This document shows positions 1 to 6,373 of a DNA stretch of 64,000 nucleotides, piece after piece. The stretch comes from Lachnospira pectinoschiza (GTDB lineage Bacteria > Bacillota > Clostridia > Lachnospirales > Lachnospiraceae). Position 1 is the first letter of the stretch; every line of letters starts with the position of its first letter. The stretch is taken from positions 62,001-126,000 of the forward strand of contig NZ_FNHZ01000005.1 in the NCBI RefSeq assembly GCF_900103815.1, given 5' to 3'. The position numbers were made by a program, and so were the translations under genes. The notes beneath the pieces were generated by a model that was given only the letters and a program-made list of their open reading frames with translations, was not told the origin of the DNA and searched no databases.

Positions 1-413
1 AAATTGGCGGGTCTATGTTCATTTTAGATATTGATAATTTCAAACAGATAAATGATAACTTTGGACATAGAAAAGGTGATGAGGTGCTTCATATGTTTGC
101 CAATGAGCTTTCAAAAGCTTTTAGAGCTGGTGATATTGTGGGCCGACTTGGGGGCGATGAATTTATGGTGTTTTCTCCAACTCTTAACGATTATAAGCAC
201 ATTGAAAAAAAGGCACAAGAGCTTAAAGAACTGTTTCAGTGGACAATTTCAGAATCTGGAAAAGCTGTTAATATATCAGTAAGTATTGGAGTTGCAATCT
301 ATCCAAAGGATGGGGCAACTTATGAAGAACTTTATAAGACTGCAGATAAAGCCCTATATTATGTAAAAAAACATAAAAAGGATGGATATTGCATATATGG
401 AAAAATTAGCTGA
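1..413 (+). CDS. Diguanylate cyclase, C-terminal GGDEF domain (5' truncated by window edge)
   Basis: This is the end of a gene that begins before the window; the open frame runs in from base 3 without a start of its own. The visible protein is almost a whole GGDEF domain, which makes cyclic di-GMP from two GTP. The GGDEF signature is exact and is preceded by RxxD (RAGD) with five residues between, which is the product-binding inhibitory I-site, so an active and feedback-controlled enzyme is expected. The domain ends close to the C-terminus, the usual place for an output domain, so any sensor part lies upstream and is not visible. The next gene starts 118 bp downstream; no clear terminator is seen between them. 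Confidence 0.93.
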   Translation, partial: IGGSMFILDIDNFKQINDNFGHRKGDEVLHMFANELSKAFRAGDIVGRLGGDEFMVFSPTLNDYKHIEKKAQELKELFQWTISESGKAVNISVSIGVAIYPKDGATYEELYKTADKALYYVKKHKKDGYCIYGKIS

Positions 414-531
414 TTACTTTTAATACGTTATGTTCACATATTCATAGTATATTTGCTTTTATATAATTTTTATGCTAGTCTTTTTTTGCTTTATTATTTG
501 GTAGAAAAAATTTTATATTAGGAGCTTTATT

Positions 532-1332
532 ATGAAATTGACAATGCTTGGAACAGGTAATGCATTAGTATCAGATTGCTATAATACTTGTTTTATTTTA
601 GAAGATAACAATGAATTGTTTATGGTTGATGCAGGTGGCGGAAACCAGGTACTTAGTCAGATTAAAAAGGCTGGATATGACTGGAAAAATATTCGTCACA
701 TTTTCTTAACTCATAAGCATATAGATCACCTTCTTGGCGCTGTTTGGATGACTAGAATGATTTGTCAGAATATTAGACAGGGTCAATATGAAGGAGATGC
801 ATATATTTATTCACATAAGGAAGTTTTAGACTTACTTAGAGATATGGCTAATAAGCTTATTCAGAAAAAAGATACTGCTTTTATTGATAAGAGATTACAT
901 TTCGTAGAAGTTAAGGATGGGGAAAGTCTTGAAATAATCGGACATAAGGTTGAATTCTTTGACATTTTATCAACTAAGGCTAAACAGTTTGGTTTCTGTC
1001 TTGAAATGGCTGATGGAAAGAAGTTTACATGTTGTGGTGACGAACCATTAAATGAGCAACTAGAAAGTTATGCTAAAGATGCTAAATGGTTATTACACGA
1101 GGCATTTTGTCTTTATTCACAGGCAGATATTTTTAAACCATACGAAAAACATCATTCAACAGTAAAGGATGCTAGCGAATTAGCAGCAAAGCTTTCAGTT
1201 GAAAATGTATTGCTATATCATACTGAAGAAAAGAACCTTGCAAATAGAAAAGAGTTATACACTAAGGAAGCTAGAGAATACTACAATGGTAATATCTTTG
1301 TGCCAGATGATTTAGAAGTTATAGAGTTATAG
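532..1332 (+). CDS. Metallo-beta-lactamase-fold hydrolase, RNase Z-like
   Basis: The 266-residue protein has the di-zinc motif HxHxDH at residues 61-66 (THKHIDH), an early G-T-G-N turn and a late YHTEE histidine segment, the layout of RNase Z/ElaC-like and related MBL-fold phosphodiesterases. RNase Z proteins trim the 3' ends of tRNA precursors, and this is the nearest known group, but the flexible exosite arm that defines true RNase Z cannot be judged by eye. The start is an ATG after TAGGAG at a good distance. The gene stands alone and is followed by an intrinsic terminator. The family call is firm; the exact substrate is open, and other MBL phosphodiesterases remain possible. Confidence 0.8.
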   Translation: MKLTMLGTGNALVSDCYNTCFILEDNNELFMVDAGGGNQVLSQIKKAGYDWKNIRHIFLTHKHIDHLLGAVWMTRMICQNIRQGQYEGDAYIYSHKEVLDLLRDMANKLIQKKDTAFIDKRLHFVEVKDGESLEIIGHKVEFFDILSTKAKQFGFCLEMADGKKFTCCGDEPLNEQLESYAKDAKWLLHEAFCLYSQADIFKPYEKHHSTVKDASELAAKLSVENVLLYHTEEKNLANRKELYTKEAREYYNGNIFVPDDLEVIEL

Positions 1333-1338
1333 AGATTT

Positions 1339-1370
1339 AAAGCCTAGTGAATTATTTTACTAGGCTTTTT
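1339..1370 (+). terminator. Intrinsic terminator after the MBL hydrolase gene
   Basis: A ten-base stem (AAAGCCTAGT / ACTAGGCTTT) closes a ten-base AT-rich loop and runs into a T tract, six bases after the stop codon. Confidence 0.85.
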
Positions 1371-1392
1371 GCTATATGTAGGAAATATAAAT

Positions 1393-1426
1393 GGGACTTA
1401 TGTTATATTAGTATGACATAAGTCCC
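1393..1426. repeat. 11-bp perfect inverted repeat in intergenic DNA
   Basis: GGGACTTATGT and ACATAAGTCCC are separated by 12 bases. No T tract follows, so it is not a standard terminator. The rest of the 1333-1671 interval holds one promoter (see the entry at 1581) and no convincing gene; a 63-codon open frame inside it has no ribosome binding site. Confidence 0.6.
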
Positions 1427-1580
1427 CTACACAAACAGCTTGTGGAATTGGAAAAAATAGTGATAATAAGCAAGTTACACAAGATAGCCTTGCATCTAAT
1501 TAAAATCTTAAATCGACACATTTTCAAATCTGTGTTTTATCACCACTTTTTTTGGGCTCGTATATTTGTTCGATTAGCTA

Positions 1581-1609
1581 TTGAAATTTTTATTAGGTCT
1601 TGTTATAAT
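1581..1609 (+). promoter_or_regulatory. Sigma-A-type promoter for the small gene at 1672
   Basis: TTGAAA at 1581-1586, a 17-base spacer and a perfect TATAAT at 1604-1609 lie about 60 bases before the start codon. Confidence 0.7.
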
Positions 1610-1671
1610 CATAATAGAACAGGTGTTCTATAACTGTGAAATGGTGATTATAATTTTAGAAGGTGGATGAC

Positions 1672-1953
1672 ATGTATAAGAGAAAGCCTGTAGATGTAAT
1701 ATTGCAGAACAATATAGATGGTACAATTATCCCTTTAAAGCTTAGAATTAAGGGAGAAGATGGAGAACAATACGAGTGTAAGGTAATAGGTTATATAGAC
1801 CTATCAGGCCAGGGAGCAAGGACCTTTGCCGATGGAGTCTATGTCTCTAATAGAAATTTAGTTTATAAGTGTAAGCTACAAGTGGAGGATAAGGAGAAGG
1901 TGGTGAATTTATATCATATACCAAGTATAAGTGCTTGGTTTATAACGGTTTGA
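1672..1953 (+). CDS. Small hypothetical protein (93 aa)
   Basis: I do not recognise a family. The predicted protein is 93 residues, soluble, with alternating hydrophobic residues that suggest a small beta-rich fold, no signal peptide and no membrane segment; it carries two cysteines in similar surroundings (YECKV and YKCKL). A GTG nine bases earlier is also in frame, but the ATG at 1672 sits five bases after AGGTGG, so it is the better start. A clear sigma-A promoter precedes it, which supports expression as a single gene. The reading frame is also supported by the ordered mixture of charged and hydrophobic residues. Function is unknown. Confidence 0.6.
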   Translation: MYKRKPVDVILQNNIDGTIIPLKLRIKGEDGEQYECKVIGYIDLSGQGARTFADGVYVSNRNLVYKCKLQVEDKEKVVNLYHIPSISAWFITV

Positions 1954-2073
1954 TTTTATTTGACAAAGAAAGTTTATTAATATTGGTTCTTTTAATTATT
2001 TTTGTAAAAAAAGAAAAGAAAAAGAACTAATCCAATGCTTAAAATCTATACTTCATTCCCTAAAATTTCTTTC

Positions 2074-2103
2074 TTTACAAGATTATAATTTCTATGCTAT
2101 CAT
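2074..2103 (+). promoter_or_regulatory. Promoter driving the fluoride riboswitch leader
   Basis: TTTACA at 2074-2079, an 18-base spacer and TATCAT at 2098-2103 place the transcript start near 2110, a few bases before the aptamer. Confidence 0.55.
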
Positions 2104-2113
2104 TAATTTTAAA

Positions 2114-2212
2114 TAAGGGAATGAAGTTCTCCCTAAGTATTTTTACTTAAACCGCTATTATAAGCTGATGACTTCTGCGATTAAATTTTACGCAGAAGCT
2201 GTCGGCTTTTTT
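2114..2212 (+). promoter_or_regulatory. Fluoride riboswitch (crcB motif) with terminator expression platform
   Basis: The sequence fits the fluoride aptamer: a GGGA/TCCC stem (2117-2120 with 2130-2133) around AATGAAGTTC, an added small hairpin, the AAACCGC segment, then GCTGATGACTTC. The diagnostic pseudoknot forms between GAAGT (2123-2127) and ACTTC (2171-2175); in the Bacillus cereus aptamer the same positions are GGAGU and ACUCC, so the pair has co-varied. The ACTTC strand is also part of a long terminator stem, 2162-2179 with 2191-2208, followed by a T tract. Aptamer and terminator therefore exclude each other, the design of an ON switch: bound fluoride lets transcription reach the antiporter gene 20 bases downstream. 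Confidence 0.85.
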
Positions 2213-2231
2213 GCGTATATAGGAGGAATTT

Positions 2232-3410
2232 ATGTTATTAAGTATTTCTTTAATTTTCATTATGGGAATGTGTCTAGGCTTCATATGTAAGAAGTTACAT
2301 TTGCCAAGCCTAATAGGCATGCTAATTACAGGCATTGTGCTTGGACCTTTCGTATTTGACTTAATTGATCCAAGTATTCTTAACATTTCATCTGAGTTAA
2401 GAAAAATTGCCCTAATCATTATTCTTACAAGAGCAGGCCTAGGTCTTGATATTTCAGGCCTTAAAAAGATTGGTAGACCGGCGATTTTAATGTGCTTTCT
2501 ACCAGCGACTTGTGAACTTCTTGCCATGTTTATATTTGGACCAAAGCTATTAGGTCTTAGTCTACTTGAGGCAGCTATTACAGGTGCTGTACTTGCAGCA
2601 GTTTCTCCTGCTGTAGTTGTGCCAAGAATGGTAAAGCTTATGGATGAAGGCTATGGGGTTAAGGAAGGTGTGCCACAGTTAATTCTAGCCGGAGCATCTG
2701 TTGATGATGTCTATGTAATCGTGTTATTTACTACTTTTGTTAACATGATGCAAGGCGAAGGGGTATCAGTTATTAGTTTTGTAAATATACCTATCTCCAT
2801 ACTTTTAGGAGTTGTAATTGGACTTTTAATCGGATTTTTAATGTCCATTTATTTCAAAAAAATCCACATTAGAGATACCAGCAAGGTAATCATTATTCTT
2901 TGCGTTTCTTTCTTACTTGTGGCTTTAGAAGATAGCTTAAAGACTAGCATTACATTTTCAGCATTAATCGCCATCATGTTTATAGGTGTTGGCCTTCAAA
3001 AGAATAGAAAAGAAGTGGCAGTCAGACTTTCAAAGAAATATGAGAAGTTGTGGGTGGCAGCAGAGGTTCTACTCTTTGTATTAGTGGGTGCTGCAATCAA
3101 CATCGACTACATCACAAAGGTGGGAGTTAAGGCAGTAATCTTAATATTTGCAGCCTTAATCTTTAGAATGCTTGGTGTCTTCTTATGTCTCATTTTTTCA
3201 AAATTAAACAAGAAGGAAAGACTCTTTACAATGATGGCCTACACTCCAAAAGCTACAGTTCAGGCGGCCATTGGAGGTATGCCACTAGCTCTAGGCTTTG
3301 CTTGTGGCGACACAGTTTTAACAGTGGCAGTTCTTGCAATCGTAATAACTGCGCCTATTGGAGCCTTTGCTATTGATAGTAGCTATAAGCATTTGCTAAA
3401 GAAAAGTTGA
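2232..3410 (+). CDS. Cation:proton antiporter under fluoride riboswitch control
   Basis: The 392-residue protein is hydrophobic throughout, with about 11-12 predicted membrane segments and the glycine-rich N-terminus (GMLITGIVLGP) of the monovalent cation/proton antiporter superfamily. Such proteins exchange Na+ or K+ for H+ across the plasma membrane. Antiporters of this group are among the genes known to lie behind fluoride riboswitches, besides crcB and eriC; fluoride enters as HF and acidifies the cell, so export of protons or ions fits. The start is the ATG after AGGAGG, directly behind the riboswitch terminator. No terminator with a T tract is obvious behind it, although an imperfect inverted repeat starts at 3435. 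Whether it moves fluoride itself is not shown by sequence. Confidence 0.85.
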   Translation: MLLSISLIFIMGMCLGFICKKLHLPSLIGMLITGIVLGPFVFDLIDPSILNISSELRKIALIIILTRAGLGLDISGLKKIGRPAILMCFLPATCELLAMFIFGPKLLGLSLLEAAITGAVLAAVSPAVVVPRMVKLMDEGYGVKEGVPQLILAGASVDDVYVIVLFTTFVNMMQGEGVSVISFVNIPISILLGVVIGLLIGFLMSIYFKKIHIRDTSKVIIILCVSFLLVALEDSLKTSITFSALIAIMFIGVGLQKNRKEVAVRLSKKYEKLWVAAEVLLFVLVGAAINIDYITKVGVKAVILIFAALIFRMLGVFLCLIFSKLNKKERLFTMMAYTPKATVQAAIGGMPLALGFACGDTVLTVAVLAIVITAPIGAFAIDSSYKHLLKKS

Positions 3411-4077
3411 TAATAAAGAAAATGATACAAATCCAATGGGGAGCCAAAAGGAGAGCAAGTTACTGCTTTCCATGGCTCTACCCATTGTAATTTCCATGCT
3501 TGTAATATAGGAATCTGTCCGGGGAATTTAATCCCTATAGTGCAAAAAGCTTTCATAAGGATTATCTTTTTTCGGGATTTACATCAACAATTTTGGATAA
3601 CACCACCGAGAGTGATAAAGCAAGTTGGGAATTTAATCCCTATAGTGCGAAAAAATCGATTTAGTCCTACAATTTCCACTTTTAAAAAGAGCCATTTTTG
3701 AAATCTTGACCTAATCCCGAAAAAATCTTCTATAAGGATTATAAAAGCAAGTTAAAAGTTGCTTTAAAATTAGGGTTTAGGACTAACGGGAAAAAATATC
3801 TTAATTAGGATTAAAACTAGAAGTGTGATTCCAGGAAATCATTGACCCAACAGGGGGAAAACAAAGCTCCTGGGTCAACGATTCAAAAAAGAAGCGACCA
3901 AGAAGCTTCTAAGAGCCTCCCGGCAGCTCCAAACCACCGTTAGACCCACACTCCCCGGCAGCTCCAAGCCACCGTTAGTCCCACACTCCCCGGCAGCCTT
4001 CCCACCCCTTAATCCCCGAAAATTTTAAAGTGTTCTTTTTCCACAATTTATGCTAAATTAAAACTCGAGGAAAATAC
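3411..4077. repeat. Gene-less repeat-rich interval
   Basis: No credible gene is seen. The interval holds a long imperfect inverted repeat (3435-3445 with 3474-3486), a 22-base direct repeat that begins GGGAATTTAATCCC (3522-3543 and 3627-3648), the smaller repeat ATAAGGATTAT (3555 and 3733), a TTGACCCA/TGGGTCAA hairpin (3842-3849 with 3871-3878) and several copies of the theme CCCGAAAAAAT or its complement. Base composition turns from AT-rich to C-rich at about 3900, where the tandem repeat begins. It may be a decayed mobile region; I cannot assign a function. Confidence 0.6.
3920..4000. repeat. 35-bp tandem repeat, two full copies and a partial third
   Basis: Units start at 3920, 3955 and 3990 with CCGGCAG. 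The two full units differ at only two positions. The C-rich sequence stands out sharply from the AT-rich surroundings and has no open frame of note. Confidence 0.85.
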
Positions 4078-4313
4078 CTAGATTCTTCGTTGTATTGTAA
4101 AGTCACACTGAGAAAGATCTTGCAATGCCGTAAAGCGGACATTCGGAATCCGCTTCGCTACTTCCTCATGAACGCAGTGGCACTTTGTGCCACCTGTCAG
4201 AAGGGGCTTTAACCCCTTCTGACACTAGTAAGCTTTATACCCCCGCTTAAAGCTTACGCTTTTGAAGCGGGGGATTGCTTACACTGCGTTCAAAACACAG
4301 ACAAAGAATCTAG
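4078..4313. repeat. 236-bp palindromic element with nested hairpins and terminal inverted repeats
   Basis: The ends are CTAGATTCTT (4078-4087) and its exact complement AAGAATCTAG (4304-4313). Inside are several strong hairpins: one around 4134-4154, GTGGCAC/GTGCCAC at 4178-4193, a 12-bp perfect stem TGTCAGAAGGGG/CCCCTTCTGACA near 4195-4224, and CCCCCGCTT/AAGCGGGGG near 4242-4274. The GAACGCAGTG arm at 4170 is matched by CACTGCGTTC at 4282. Bases 4130-4183 recur exactly and inverted at 47910-47963. It has no coding capacity, so it resembles a MITE-like or BIME-like dispersed element. Confidence 0.75.
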
Positions 4314-4338
4314 TAAAAAGTAGGAAGAAGGAAAAGAT

Positions 4339-4860
4339 ATGGAATTTAATAATATTACTTTGATTGGTATGCCAACTTCGGGTAAGAGTACAATTGGTGT
4401 AATTGTGGCTAAGATACTTGGTATGGATTTTGTGGATGCAGATATTGTTATTCAGAATCGTGAGGGCAAGAAGCTAAGCGAAATCATAGAAGAGAAGGGG
4501 ATTGATGGTTTTGTAAAGTGTGAAGGAGATGCAATCCTTTCAATAGAAGTTAACAACACAGTTATTGCCACAGGTGGTAGTGCAGTTTATAGCGCCAATG
4601 CTATGGAGAAGCTAGCTAAGAATTCTTTGATAGTGTATTTGAAACTAGAAAAGGAAGAACTATTTAGAAGACTTAAAAATGCTAAGGAGCGTGGAGTTGT
4701 GCTTCGTGAAGGTGAAAGCCTAGAAGATATGTATAATGCAAGGGCTAAACTTTATGAAAAATATGCTCATTTAACAGTTGAAGAAAAGAATTGCACAATG
4801 GAAGAAACAGTTGCTAAGCTTGTGGAATTAATTAGAAACGAACAAGCAGTAAGGGAATAA
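4339..4860 (+). CDS. Shikimate-kinase-like P-loop kinase, atypical active site
   Basis: The 173-residue protein has the size and order of shikimate kinase (AroK/AroL), which phosphorylates shikimate in aromatic amino acid synthesis: a P-loop GMPTSGKST at residues 10-18, the DAD motif at 33-35 and a helix-rich C-terminus. The shikimate-contacting residues are altered: the usual FRxxE reads FVKCE (58-62), the GGG turn reads GGS (79-81) and no clear RPLL-type lid is seen. It may be a divergent shikimate kinase or a small-molecule kinase with another substrate. It is followed after two bases by the HD-domain gene, so the two are probably co-transcribed; no other aro gene is nearby. Confidence 0.65.
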   Translation: MEFNNITLIGMPTSGKSTIGVIVAKILGMDFVDADIVIQNREGKKLSEIIEEKGIDGFVKCEGDAILSIEVNNTVIATGGSAVYSANAMEKLAKNSLIVYLKLEKEELFRRLKNAKERGVVLREGESLEDMYNARAKLYEKYAHLTVEEKNCTMEETVAKLVELIRNEQAVRE

Positions 4861-4862
4861 TA

Positions 4863-5354
4863 ATGATTAACGAAGAATTAATAATTGAAGTATGTAAATT
4901 TGACCAGGGAGATCCTAAAAGAATTCAGCATTTTATAAAGGTTTACGAATATGCTCATTTAATAGGCTTAAAGGAAAATCTTAATAGTGAAAGCTTAAGG
5001 ATTCTTGATATTGCTGCTATTTTACATGATATTGGTATCCATCCTGCCATTGAAAAGTATGGAAGCTGTAATGGTAAATTGCAGGAAAAAGAAGGTCCGA
5101 TTTATGCAAAAAAACTAATGGATAAATTTGAAGAAATAAGACAAGATGAAAAGGATAGAGTTTGTTATTTAATAGCTCATCATCACACATATAATAATGT
5201 GGATGGCCTTGATTTACGTATTCTTTTAGAAGCGGATTTTTTAGTAAATGCATACGAAGATCAATTATCTAAAAAGGCTATAAAAGAGTTTAGAGATAAG
5301 GTTTTTAGAACAAAAACAGGAATAGAATTAATAAATATAATTTATGACCTATAA
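4863..5354 (+). CDS. HD-domain phosphohydrolase
   Basis: A compact 163-residue protein made of a single HD domain. The metal-binding series is visible as H23, the HD pair H55-D56 (LHDIGIH), and the later IAHHH cluster. HD proteins of this size hydrolyse phosphate esters of nucleotides or other small metabolites; the specific substrate cannot be read from sequence. It has no GYP motif, so it is not a c-di-GMP phosphodiesterase of the HD-GYP kind. The start ATG lies two bases after the stop of the kinase-like gene, which argues for one transcript and perhaps a linked metabolic role. Confidence 0.8.
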   Translation: MINEELIIEVCKFDQGDPKRIQHFIKVYEYAHLIGLKENLNSESLRILDIAAILHDIGIHPAIEKYGSCNGKLQEKEGPIYAKKLMDKFEEIRQDEKDRVCYLIAHHHTYNNVDGLDLRILLEADFLVNAYEDQLSKKAIKEFRDKVFRTKTGIELINIIYDL

Positions 5355-5374
5355 AGGTTATAAAAAAGGAGTAT

Positions 5375-5926
5375 ATGCAAGTTAAAGGAAAAAATAAATT
5401 GTTGATAGCCTGGGCTATTTATTCTTCTTATATTGTTTTAGGATTTAGTTTAGTAGCTATTATTTATATGAATGATTTAGCCTTAAGAGATTGGCTTAAA
5501 GACTTTATGACAATTCTTTTAGTTGGAGGATTCTTTTTACTAGTTCTTGCAAGTTTAATAAAGGCAAGAAAGAAATTAAAAATCTATGTAGTAGCTATTT
5601 TAGGTCTTGTACTTACATTTTCTTTTGTAATTACGGTGCTTGTTTTGCTTTTTATTAGAGCTTTATTTTACACACCAGAGCATACTACTGTTTTAAATAA
5701 TAAAAAATATACTGTTGAGGTTGATAATTTTTTAGAATTAAGAGTGGATTATTATGATTACATGGGCCCTTTTATAAGAGGAAATAAGAGAAAGGTTATT
5801 GCTGAATTTAATAATGGAGGGCCAGATCCATTTGAAAAATCCTATGAAGGAGAAGTGACTTACAGATTTTTTGACGATAATGGTAATGAAAATAGTAAGG
5901 AAAAAGCTTATTTTAAGGCAGATTAG
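5375..5926 (+). CDS. Hypothetical membrane protein with extracytoplasmic C-terminal domain
   Basis: I do not recognise a family. The 183-residue protein has three strong hydrophobic segments in its first 100 residues (about 8-30, 45-63 and 70-98) followed by an approximately 80-residue polar tail rich in aromatic and charged residues. The start is set by AAAAAGGAG a few bases upstream, 20 bases after the HD gene, so it may be the third gene of that operon. A terminator follows. No catalytic motif is apparent. Confidence 0.6.
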   Translation: MQVKGKNKLLIAWAIYSSYIVLGFSLVAIIYMNDLALRDWLKDFMTILLVGGFFLLVLASLIKARKKLKIYVVAILGLVLTFSFVITVLVLLFIRALFYTPEHTTVLNNKKYTVEVDNFLELRVDYYDYMGPFIRGNKRKVIAEFNNGGPDPFEKSYEGEVTYRFFDDNGNENSKEKAYFKAD

Positions 5927-5966
5927 AAGTAACTTTTAAAAGATTTCAATTAGGTAAAATACGCAA

Positions 5967-5993
5967 AAAAGCCGGCTTTATGCTGGCTTTTTA
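5967..5993 (+). terminator. Intrinsic terminator after the kinase-like/HD/membrane-protein operon
   Basis: AAAAGCCGGC and GCTGGCTTTT form a ten-base stem with one G-T wobble around a five-base loop, ending in a T tract. Confidence 0.85.
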
Positions 5994-6031
5994 TTATCTT
6001 TTATAAATAATTTTGTCACCAAGTGAAATTA

Positions 6032-6060
6032 TTGTAAAAAAAATAGGAAAATGTTATAAT
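6032..6060 (+). promoter_or_regulatory. Promoter of the SCIFF peptide gene
   Basis: TTGTAA at 6032-6037, a 17-base spacer and a perfect TATAAT at 6055-6060 stand about 33 bases before the peptide start codon. Confidence 0.75.
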
Positions 6061-6092
6061 ATCGTAGTCAGTTTTATAAAGGAGGTTTTGTC

Positions 6093-6239
6093 ATGAAACA
6101 TATTAAGACAATTACAAACCGTGTATTAAAGGACACAATGAAAAACGGTGGATGTGGCGAATGCCAGACATCATGTCAGTCAGCTTGCAAGACATCTTGT
6201 ACAGTTGGAAATCAGAGCTGCGAGAACAAGAATAATTAA
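6093..6239 (+). CDS. scfA: SCIFF (six cysteines in forty-five residues) ranthipeptide precursor
   Basis: A 48-codon gene with a strong AAAGGAGG site. The product has a leader of about 20 residues and a core with exactly six cysteines at positions 21, 24, 28, 32, 36 and 43, with Ser/Thr between them. This is the highly conserved SCIFF precursor of Clostridia, in which a radical SAM enzyme links cysteine sulfurs to residues of the core, often Thr, to give thioether bridges (ranthipeptide class). The maturase gene follows directly, which confirms the call. The mature product is thought to act as a signal or quorum-related peptide in clostridia; its exact role here is not shown by sequence. Confidence 0.95.
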   Translation: MKHIKTITNRVLKDTMKNGGCGECQTSCQSACKTSCTVGNQSCENKNN

Positions 6240-6249
6240 TTATTTTTGA

Positions 6250-6287
6250 AAGAGAGTGTTAAAGCATTTCGACACTCTCTTATTTTT
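6250..6287 (+). terminator. Intrinsic terminator between scfA and scfB
   Basis: AAGAGAGTGT and ACACTCTCTT form a perfect ten-base stem, followed by ATTTTT. It lies just behind the peptide stop codon, so most transcripts should end here and only read-through would reach the maturase. This would give more precursor than enzyme. Confidence 0.8.
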
Positions 6288-6373
6288 GCGGATTTCTTTT
6301 GGTTAATAAAAATGAAAAAGTAAGTTTGGAAGTGTATTAATAGGATGCACAAGTTAGAAGAGGTAATTTAATA

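Noticed and set aside
1442-1633. 63-codon open frame in the 1333-1671 interval
   Set aside because: No ribosome binding site, unusual composition, and the promoter of the next gene lies inside it.
3411-4338. CRISPR array
   Set aside because: The 35-bp units are contiguous tandem copies without spacers, and no cas genes are near.
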